Below are positions 58,918 to 64,000 of a DNA stretch of 64,000 nucleotides, piece after piece. Under the pieces are notes generated by a model. That model saw only the letters and a list, made by a program, of their open reading frames with translations, did not search any database and was not told where the DNA came from. Each line of letters opens with the position of its first letter. Positions within the stretch are counted from its first letter, which is position 1. A program made the translations under genes and the position numbers. This DNA comes from Sagittula salina (GTDB taxonomy: Bacteria; Pseudomonadota; Alphaproteobacteria; Rhodobacterales; Rhodobacteraceae), in NCBI RefSeq assembly GCF_017813235.1, contig NZ_JAGISH010000015.1, positions 20,927-84,926 of the forward strand, in the 5' to 3' direction.

Positions 58918-59286
58918 ATGGAGTGGGCGCGGGAAACATGGGCTTGGAGGCACGCCGCATGGTTCCTGCGCTGTGTCCTCGCCCCCGTGATCGAGGCGGT
59001 CAGCATGGCAGCGATGTACCGCGCCACCTGCGGAATGCTGCAGATAAGCTGCTGCGCCTGCGCGTGGCTGATGCAGTGCCGCCCGGCCATCGCGATCCTC
59101 GATGTGGCTTTCTGGCTCTTCGAGCACCGCCACACCCGGGAATGCTTCGAGCGATGCTTCCCTGTCCCGTACCGCCCTCGCCGCCCTGAGCCGGGCCAAC
59201 GCTGGCCCCGCACGCCTGAGGATGTGGCGAGCCTGTGGGCAATAGACGACGAAACGCCGGGGCACGACGCCCCAATCTACCTGTGA
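58918..59286 (+). CDS. Cysteine-rich small membrane protein (possible holin)
   Basis: A protein of 122 residues. Two hydrophobic stretches (AAWFLRCVLAPVIEAVSMAAM; QISCCACAWLMQ then AIAILDVAFWLFEH) contain eight cysteines in all. It lies 11 bases before the endolysin gene, where a holin is expected. The charged tail is basic. Holin is a reasonable guess, not shown. Confidence 0.6.
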   Translation: MEWARETWAWRHAAWFLRCVLAPVIEAVSMAAMYRATCGMLQISCCACAWLMQCRPAIAILDVAFWLFEHRHTRECFERCFPVPYRPRRPEPGQRWPRTPEDVASLWAIDDETPGHDAPIYL

Positions 59287-59297
59287 GAGGTGAGACC

Positions 59298-60263
59298 ATG
59301 ACCGCACGATACAACCACGCGATCCTCGAGGCGGCCGGTGCCCACCTCGGCCTCGCGGAATGGCCCGGGGCCAAGCACAACCCCGAGGTCATCGGCTTCT
59401 TCAACGCTGTCGGGCACGGCTGGGTGAAGGACGACGAGACGCCCTGGTGCGCCGCCTTCGTGGGCGCGGTGCTGGCGACGCTCGGCCTGCCGCACACCGG
59501 CAAGCTCAACGCCCGCTCCTACCTCCAGTGGGGCGAGAAGGTTCACCAATCGGAGGCGCTGCCCGGCGACGTGGTCATCTTCTCGCGTGGAGATCCGAAC
59601 GGCGCGAGTGGGCATGTCGCCTTCCTCGTCCGCTTCGATGGCTCTGACCGCGTCGTGGTGCGCGGCGGCAACCAGGGCAACAAGGTCAGCGACGCCAGCT
59701 ACACCGTTGGCCGCGTGCTGGGCTATCGCCGCGCGACCGGGCAGGAGCCGGATGGCGTGCCGATCCTCCGCGCAGGGATGCGGGGGGTGGAGGTCAAGGC
59801 CCTGCAGCTGCGCCTGCGCGAACTCGGTTACCACATGGGCGAGGTCGACGGCGTGTTCGGCAGCCTCACCCGTGGCGCCGTGACGGCCTTTCAGGCGGAC
59901 AATGGCCTCGATGTCGACGGCGCTGTGGGGCGCGAGACCCGCGAGGCCTTGCAGACGGCCCAGCCGCGCCCGCAGCGCAACGTCGATACCGCCGATCTGC
60001 GCGCACGCGGCTCGGAGACCATCAAGCAGGGCGACGTGATCGACGTGGGCGTGGCCGCCGGGGGCCTCCTGACCGCGGCGCCGGCGATCAAGGACGCGCT
60101 GACGCAGGCGCAGGGTATCCTGCCGACCATCACAAGCCTGGTGCGCGAGCAGTGGCCCGCGATCATCGTGCTCGTGGTGCTGGGCGCCGTCTGGTACGCC
60201 AACCGCGAAGTCAAGAAGGCGCGTCTCGCGGATGCCCGCTCCGGCGCGCACCTGGGGCGGTGA
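59298..60263 (+). CDS. Modular endolysin with C-terminal membrane helix
   Basis: A protein of 321 residues with GAGAGGTGAG before ATG 59298. The catalytic part (1-145) is the TIGR02594/NlpC-P60-CHAP-like fold with Cys51 (TPWCAAFV), His106 (ASGHVAFLV) and Asn125 (GGNQGN). Residues 163-220 are a PG_binding_1 domain (VEVKALQLRLRELGYHMGEV). Residues 286-301 form a transmembrane helix (WPAIIVLVVLGAVWYA) with a basic tail. It cleaves peptide cross-links for lysis. The C-terminal membrane segment is unusual for a soluble endolysin and suggests anchoring. Confidence 0.88.
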   Translation: MTARYNHAILEAAGAHLGLAEWPGAKHNPEVIGFFNAVGHGWVKDDETPWCAAFVGAVLATLGLPHTGKLNARSYLQWGEKVHQSEALPGDVVIFSRGDPNGASGHVAFLVRFDGSDRVVVRGGNQGNKVSDASYTVGRVLGYRRATGQEPDGVPILRAGMRGVEVKALQLRLRELGYHMGEVDGVFGSLTRGAVTAFQADNGLDVDGAVGRETREALQTAQPRPQRNVDTADLRARGSETIKQGDVIDVGVAAGGLLTAAPAIKDALTQAQGILPTITSLVREQWPAIIVLVVLGAVWYANREVKKARLADARSGAHLGR

Positions 60264-60264
60264 C

Positions 60265-60552
60265 ATGGCCCGCGTGATCCATCGTGGAAGCATGCTTCAG
60301 GTGGTGTGCCCTTGCGGGCATGAGCATCACCTGAACCTCGATCCCGGCAAGCACCCGTGCTGGTCGTGGAACGAGGATCTGCACCGGCCGACGGTAACCC
60401 CGAGCATCAACGCGGCCATCCTTGCCGCCGATGGAGTCACGGTCCGCCGTCGCTGCCACAGCTACATCATGGGCGGGCGCGTGCAGTTCCTGGCGGACTG
60501 CACGCACGCTCTGGCCGGGCAGACGCTAGACCTGCCGGAGGTCGCGGCATGA
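60265..60552 (+). CDS. Small zinc-ribbon-like protein (DUF6527-like)
   Basis: A protein of 95 residues with paired Cys/His (CPCGHEHHLNL, later CHSYIMGGRVQFLADCTH) that could bind zinc. The pattern resembles DUF6527 family proteins found near lysis genes of alphaproteobacterial prophages. The start is one base after the endolysin stop. Function unknown. Confidence 0.7.
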   Translation: MARVIHRGSMLQVVCPCGHEHHLNLDPGKHPCWSWNEDLHRPTVTPSINAAILAADGVTVRRRCHSYIMGGRVQFLADCTHALAGQTLDLPEVAA

Positions 60553-60773
60553 TCCGAATCCTCTCATTGCCGCCCGTCAGGTGGTTGACCTCCGCGCTGG
60601 CCCTGATCGGCGCGGCGCTGCTGCTGTTCCATGCCGGGGCCGTGCGTGGCCGCCGCGCCCAGAAGGAGAAGGCCCATGCTCAGGATAACCGCCGTGCTGG
60701 TGATATTCGCCGCGCCGTTAACACTGACCGGCTGCGCCGAGCTGGTCCGCCGCTCGTCCGCTACCGAGACTGA
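60549..60773 (+). CDS. Rz-like inner-membrane spanin
   Basis: A protein of 74 residues with one N-terminal transmembrane helix (VRWLTSALALIGAALLLFHA) and a charged periplasmic tail (RGRRAQKEKAHAQDNRRAGD). A nested lipoprotein gene starts inside it in another frame, the classic Rz/Rz1 layout. It is short for Rz (E. coli lambda Rz is 153 residues). It would fuse inner and outer membranes with Rz1. Confidence 0.72.
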   Translation: MIRILSLPPVRWLTSALALIGAALLLFHAGAVRGRRAQKEKAHAQDNRRAGDIRRAVNTDRLRRAGPPLVRYRD

Positions 60774-60906
60774 GCGCACGCTCTGCGATGTCTGGGGGGA
60801 GGGCCTGTTCCTGCCGTCGCGCAAGGACACCGAGGAGACCGCCGAGGGCCTGACGGCGCAGATCGCGGACTTCAAGGCGGCGTGTCCGGGACACTGGCAC
60901 CCCTGA
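60676..60906 (+). CDS. Rz1-like outer-membrane lipoprotein spanin
   Basis: A protein of 76 residues with a lipoprotein signal (MLRITAVLVIFAAPLTLTGC; lipobox LTGC, lipid on Cys20). The mature part is charged and helical with two more cysteines. It overlaps the Rz-like gene by 98 bases in another reading frame, as in lambda. It ends the late operon before the terminator. Confidence 0.78.
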   Translation: MLRITAVLVIFAAPLTLTGCAELVRRSSATETERTLCDVWGEGLFLPSRKDTEETAEGLTAQIADFKAACPGHWHP

Positions 60907-60928
60907 CCTCCGACACATCACCCACGAC

Positions 60929-60965
60929 AAAGCCCCGCTCGGTTCACGCCGGGCGGGGCTTTTTG
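60929..60965 (+). terminator. Late operon intrinsic terminator
   Basis: AAAGCCCCGC (60929-60938) pairs with GCGGGGCTTT (60953-60962) as a 10-bp stem, with an inner CGG/CCG stem in the loop, and a run of five T at 60960-60964. It lies 23 bases after the Rz1-like stop. Clear rho-independent terminator for a late transcript of about 42 kb. Confidence 0.92.
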
Positions 60966-61359
60966 CGTTTCGAGCTACCGCAACAGGGCGAGGACAGGAG
61001 CCGCAGCAATGACCCACCCAGCGACGAGCATGGCCGCGTCAAACAGGCGGGTTCGCATCGGGTATGGTCGGCGGTTCAGGTTCGCGGGCTGCATGGACGC
61101 GTGCACAGGTCCAATCCATTAGTTGGCCCGCCACGATGGGCGGGCCGCATTCAGTAGGTTTGGCTTGATAGGTTTAGTGACTGCTCAAGTTAACCTATAG
61201 CACGCCGGGCTAATAAATGATTACGTTTTCCTGCGCGAATAGTGATCCCCTCCAGCGGCTTCTGCTCTGTCACTTTTAACGGGTAGGGGCCGAGCGTCAC
61301 CGACGGGGTGTTAATGTCGTTGGCAGCTTGCCAAGCCCTGCAGCCGAAGAAGAGTCAGA
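60966..61359. other. 394-base stretch without a convincing gene
   Basis: It holds a 37-residue frame (61009-61122, starting MTHPATSMAASNRRVRI, with AGGAG upstream) of low confidence. It also holds a GC hairpin GGCCCGCC/GGCGGGCC (61125-61146) and a 7-bp inverted repeat ATAGGTT/AACCTAT (61168-61198). No copy of the tRNA-Thr 3' end is present, so no attR can be placed here. Confidence 0.5.
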
Positions 61360-61755
61360 TCACCGGCAGTATCCCGCGCGCTTGATCCGCGACCTGGCCG
61401 CGGCCGTTTCCAATTGGCTGTACCGTCCTCCAGAGAACCGGCGGCAGTCGAGGGCATGCCCCGCCGCGATGACCGCCGCACCGATGTCCTGACCGTTCGT
61501 GTAGCAGACCCCTACGTAACGGTCATAGGTCCGGTCACCAGTTAGTTCGCAAGTGATCGAACGACCTTGGAGGTAGTTCACCATCCAGCGTTTCGCGTCC
61601 TTGCCTGCACGCGTCCGGAGCTCGGGCGCGTCCACGCCCTCCAGGCGCACCGGCGTCCCATCCACGACGATGGTGTCGGCGTCGCGAACGTGGAGGGACT
61701 GCCCTGATGCCGGGGCGGCTACGAGAAGCGCGGCGCAGATGACGAAGAGATTCAT
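61360..61755 (-). CDS. Secreted SNase-like (thermonuclease) protein
   Basis: A protein of 131 residues with a signal peptide (MNLFVICAALLVAAPASGQ). The staphylococcal nuclease fold follows: Asp25-x-Asp27 (HVRDADTIV), Arg37, Asp42 and Glu45 (VRLEGVDAPEL), and Arg79 (TYDRYVGVC), all matching catalytic or calcium positions. It would degrade DNA/RNA in the periplasm or outside. AAGGA precedes ATG 61755. It points away from the ATPase gene. Such genes are common in Rhodobacteraceae; prophage or host origin is undecided. Confidence 0.86.
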   Translation of the reverse strand: MNLFVICAALLVAAPASGQSLHVRDADTIVVDGTPVRLEGVDAPELRTRAGKDAKRWMVNYLQGRSITCELTGDRTYDRYVGVCYTNGQDIGAAVIAAGHALDCRRFSGGRYSQLETAAARSRIKRAGYCR

Positions 61756-62047
61756 TTAACATTCCTTGTCCGTTAGGCTGGATAGAGTCGCGGACGTGAC
61801 ACAAATTCGCCTACCCTGAACACGGCAGTGCGTCGAGGTTGTGAATGACAGTTCGCGGCCCATTGCGGACCTTGGCCATATGTAACCCTTAGCTGCAGTG
61901 CAGCCCGTCAGACCGACCATTCGCTGCGTATGCAAAATCTTGGATGTAGAGAACTGGTGGTGTGTGGGACGAAGCGGACTATCGCGGGTTGCGTTAAGCC
62001 TCCAGCCGACGCATGATCTACTCGGACTTTTGTGTTGAGGGCATGAG
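61756..62047. other. 292-base divergent intergenic region
   Basis: AT-richer than the prophage. It separates the divergent nuclease and ATPase genes and must hold both promoters. No clear promoter box or repeat can be named. Confidence 0.4.
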
Positions 62048-63337
62048 TTGTCAGAAGGTATACAGAGTTTGCGCGCCGTACTGGCAAGCGATAGCCAAAC
62101 ATTTGGCAAGAGCCTAAGCGCGGTCTTATCTCCTGCTCAACCGCTTCAGTCTCCTGAGTTCCTTCGTGGACGTGAGGCGCATCTCTACGGAATAGAAAAA
62201 GCACTTTATCAGCCCGGTCGACATGTACTGATACATGGGCTTAGAGGCGTGGGGAAGTCTTCGCTCGCCCAGACCGCAGCTTTCCAAGTGGCTGAGAAGC
62301 ATGACCCTATTATTGTCGGTTGTGACCCAGCGAGCACGTTTCTGACTGTTGTGAGAGAAATATTCGAGGAAGCTGAGCAAGAAGATCCACGACTAATTTC
62401 TAAGATTTCGGAGGCTAGTGCAGGTTTTTCGAATTTTGGAATTAGCGCCCAAGGTAAAACTGCAATCTCACATGGCACTGTTGATGACCCATCCTCACTA
62501 AATGAAGCGGTCCGTTTGTTGAGCTTCGTTGCCAACCAAGTCGGGCATCGGCTTATTGTGGTTATCGATGAGTTTGATCTGATAACCGACAAGCGACAAC
62601 AAAGCCTTTTCACCAACCTTGTAAAGCAGCTTTCCGACAAACGCGTTGATGTTTGTCTAATTTTTTGCGGGATAGGGGAAAGCCCAGCTGCAATTATGGA
62701 GGCACACGGAAGTGCAGACCGCTACTTCCATACGGTTGAGCTAGGCCCTCTAGAATGGGAGGCAAGACAGGAAATTGTCTCTGATGCTGCTAATCGCCTC
62801 GGAATCAAGGTGGACCGAGACACGATAATTAGAATATCGAAGATTAGTGACGGTTTCCCCCACTTCATTCACTTCATATCAGAGAAATTATTTTGGCGAA
62901 TCTTTGAGGCGCAGAATGACGGAGTTGCCACACCAGAGCTCTTTGAACTCGCTATGGAAGATGCGGCTGCAAGTATGGATATGCGGCTCAAGGGGCCTTA
63001 CGAGAGGGCAACTCAGAAGTACCACGGAGATACCGAGCCGATATTGTGGGCCGTCGCCGACGGACATGAATTCGTCAGACGCAGCAGGGCAGTTTTCGAT
63101 GAGTCGTACATCAGGATAATGAGAGACCTTGGGCGGGAGCCGCTGGATAGAGATAGATTCAATCAGCGTATTAATAGCTTGAAGCAGGAATCTCATAGTT
63201 CAATTCTTTACGGCTCCCGGCAGGGCTGGTACGAGTTCACCGAAAAGATGATCCGTGGGTATGTCCGTCTAAGAGCAGCACAACACGGCGTTGATCTCGC
63301 GAGAGATCATCCCGTAGGCCCTAGGTTTGCGAAGTAG
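62048..63337 (+). CDS. AAA/STAND-like ATPase, foreign low-GC gene
   Basis: A protein of 429 residues. The ATPase core has Walker A GLRGVGKS (64-71) and Walker B LIVVIDEFD (169-177), preceded by FLRGREAHLYGIEKAL, the pattern of Orc1/STAND-type AAA modules. The C-terminal half (from about 280) is helical, with a possible winged-helix or TPR-like part. TTG 62048 has TGAGGG six bases upstream; no in-frame ATG is near. Its GC is clearly lower than its neighbours, a sign of horizontal gain. Such single ATPases next to prophage ends can be defence or regulatory cargo; no effector domain is recognised. Confidence 0.72.
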   Translation: MSEGIQSLRAVLASDSQTFGKSLSAVLSPAQPLQSPEFLRGREAHLYGIEKALYQPGRHVLIHGLRGVGKSSLAQTAAFQVAEKHDPIIVGCDPASTFLTVVREIFEEAEQEDPRLISKISEASAGFSNFGISAQGKTAISHGTVDDPSSLNEAVRLLSFVANQVGHRLIVVIDEFDLITDKRQQSLFTNLVKQLSDKRVDVCLIFCGIGESPAAIMEAHGSADRYFHTVELGPLEWEARQEIVSDAANRLGIKVDRDTIIRISKISDGFPHFIHFISEKLFWRIFEAQNDGVATPELFELAMEDAAASMDMRLKGPYERATQKYHGDTEPILWAVADGHEFVRRSRAVFDESYIRIMRDLGREPLDRDRFNQRINSLKQESHSSILYGSRQGWYEFTEKMIRGYVRLRAAQHGVDLARDHPVGPRFAK

Positions 63338-63460
63338 CTACTGCCAGCGAATCGAGAAGCGTTAGTTGGCAATGATGCTGTCTTGTTGGAGGCTACAGAG
63401 GTGGTCGCGGGATTTCGGACCAGGTGCTAAGCTGTAGCGCCTGAGGAAGAACGCACAGAA

Positions 63461-63769
63461 ATGACCAAACGGAAACGCTATTCGGCAGAGTTCAAGGCGA
63501 AGGTGGCTTTGGAGGCCATCCGCGAGGAGCTGACGACGGCCGAACTGGCCAAGAAGTATGACATCCACCCTACCATGATCAGCGGCTGGAAACGGACCGC
63601 GATTGAGAACATGGCACAGGCCTTCAACGGTCCGTCGACTGCCGAGCCGCCGATATCGACGGCAGAGGTCGAAAAGCTGCACGCAAAGATCGGGCAGTTG
63701 GTCGTGGAACGGGATTTTTTGTCGGAAGCCTCCAGTATCGTCCTCGGCACTGGAGGCAAAAAGCGGTGA
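63461..63769 (+). CDS. IS3-family transposase OrfA
   Basis: A protein of 102 residues with the IS3 OrfA HTH: RKRYSAEFKAKVALEAI, ELAKKYDIHPTMISGWKR. A leucine-zipper-like C-terminal helix follows (STAEVEKLHAKIGQLVVERD). It binds the element ends and, fused or together with OrfB, forms the transposase. Its stop overlaps an OrfB GTG at 63766. Confidence 0.92.
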   Translation: MTKRKRYSAEFKAKVALEAIREELTTAELAKKYDIHPTMISGWKRTAIENMAQAFNGPSTAEPPISTAEVEKLHAKIGQLVVERDFLSEASSIVLGTGGKKR

Positions 63770-63920
63770 AGAAAGACCATCCCGATCTCAGCCTCCGGCG
63801 GCAATGCCGCCTGCTGTCACTGGCACGCTCGACCCTCTACTATCAGCCGCGCGGGGAAAGCGCCGAGAACCTGAAGCTCATGGAAATCATCGACAGACAG
63901 TTCCTGGAGACACCGTGGTA
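63766..63920 (+). pseudogene. IS3-family transposase OrfB, truncated by insertion
   Basis: Starts GTG 63766 overlapping the OrfA stop, reading MKKDHPDLSLRRQCRLLSLA, then RSTLYYQPRGE, typical of IS3 OrfB. The expected block LMEIIDRQFLETPWYG is cut at TGGTAT (63915-63920). The DDE catalytic domain is missing, so this copy cannot transpose by itself. Confidence 0.88.
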
Positions 63921-63962
63921 TGTGGTAATCCCCCCATTTTTAACGGGGTGCATTCGTAGAAC

Positions 63963-64000
63963 TTACGCGGCCATTTTCAGTTTCTGGGCGGGGGTGATGC
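63963..64000 (-). CDS. Partial transposase end of the inserted element
   Basis: On the minus strand the last 11 codons read ITPAQKLKMAA and then stop. The window edge cuts the rest. Together with the terminal-looking TGTGGTAATC at 63921 it fits the 3' end of a transposase gene of another IS, family not determined. Confidence 0.5.
   Translation of the reverse strand, partial: ITPAQKLKMAA

Larger units (their letters stand above)
7300..61359. mobile_element. Temperate podovirus-like prophage, right end uncertain
   Basis: A complete temperate phage genome integrated at tRNA-Thr. It has integrase, recombination genes, a repressor/Cro-like switch, terminase, a P22-like portal, an N4-gp56-type capsid, connectors, ejection proteins, tail fibres and lysis genes, all without obvious frame disruption. 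The left boundary is set by the tRNA 3' end. The right boundary is a guess: the late operon ends in a terminator at 60965, but no direct repeat of the tRNA 3' end occurs between there and 64000. The nuclease, ATPase and IS genes to the right may be prophage cargo or host DNA. No contractile or long-tail genes (sheath, tape measure) are seen, which supports a short-tailed virion. Confidence 0.85.
63395..64000. mobile_element. IS3-family element interrupted by a second IS
   Basis: OrfA is intact and OrfB is broken after about 52 codons at 63920, where an unrelated sequence beginning TGTGGTAATCCCCCC starts and runs to the window edge. The left end of the IS3 element is not precisely set (near 63395-63400). 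The inner element's far end and any target duplication are outside the window. Confidence 0.7.

Noticed and set aside
61060..61110. GGCGGTTCAGGTTCGCGGG as a possible attR copy of the tRNA T-arm
   Set aside because: Only a few scattered bases match the tRNA-Thr 3' half and the acceptor sequence is absent.
61009..61122. 37-codon plus-strand frame after the late terminator
   Set aside because: It has an AGGAG site, but lies after a strong terminator with no promoter in view and has an odd Arg-rich composition; kept only as a note.

Overview
The window comes from an alphaproteobacterium, most likely of the Rhodobacteraceae (Roseobacter/Rhodobacter type). The evidence is high GC, the style of the flanking host genes (an EF-P/EpmA pair, a transglutaminase next to a proteasome-type protease, an Fbp-like ABC permease), a GapR-type (DUF2312) protein and the many GTG/TTG starts. 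The assignment is an inference from protein style, not a database result.

Layout. Positions 1-7316 are host chromosome: transglutaminase, proteasome-type peptidase, cation efflux pump, the divergent efp/epmA pair, a degenerate sulfotransferase-like protein, an ABC permease and tRNA-Thr(TGT). A temperate podovirus-like prophage begins at the 3' end of that tRNA gene. Its integrase is the first gene inside and reads toward the tRNA. From left to right the prophage has: a minus-strand early/recombination operon (integrase, small proteins, a GapR homologue, a RecT-like annealing protein, a RecE-like nuclease; 7391-12735); a repressor/Cro-like switch with operator-like words (12743-13701); a plus-strand early operon (DUF1064-like nuclease, YdaU/DUF1376-like protein, MT-A70 methyltransferase; 13682-16358); an opposing block of four uncharacterised minus-strand genes (16342-18406); and a single long plus-strand late operon (18808-60906). 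The late operon carries terminase, a P22-like portal, scaffold, a CsrA-like protein, an N4-gp56-type capsid, connectors and tail, ejection proteins including a virion lysozyme, one enormous 16-kb gene, tail fibres, and lysis genes (endolysin, Rz/Rz1-like spanins). A strong intrinsic terminator closes it at 60929-60965.

The centrepiece is the 5,328-residue polyvalent protein at 37846-53832. It contains recognisable inorganic-pyrophosphatase-like, C5-cytosine methyltransferase-like, N6-adenine methyltransferase, SF2/SNF2 helicase, HExxH metallopeptidase and ADP-ribosyltransferase segments, and ends in a long alpha-helical/membrane-interacting region. It sits among ejection proteins, so it is probably packaged and injected to protect incoming DNA from host defences. 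With the separate MT-A70 enzyme, the phage carries three different methyltransferase-type modules.

Regulation. The two minus-strand operons share a promoter element (23 of 30 bases identical) made of TTTGCA/TTAGC words. Related words occur between the repressor and the Cro-like gene, and as an inverted repeat just before terS. This suggests that one repressor controls all three transcription units.

The right end (60966-64000) is less clear. After the late terminator come a secreted SNase-type nuclease (minus strand), a low-GC AAA/STAND-like ATPase that looks like acquired cargo, and an IS3-family element whose orfB is broken by a second insertion sequence at the window edge. No copy of the tRNA 3' end was found on the right, so attR lies outside the window or has been lost.
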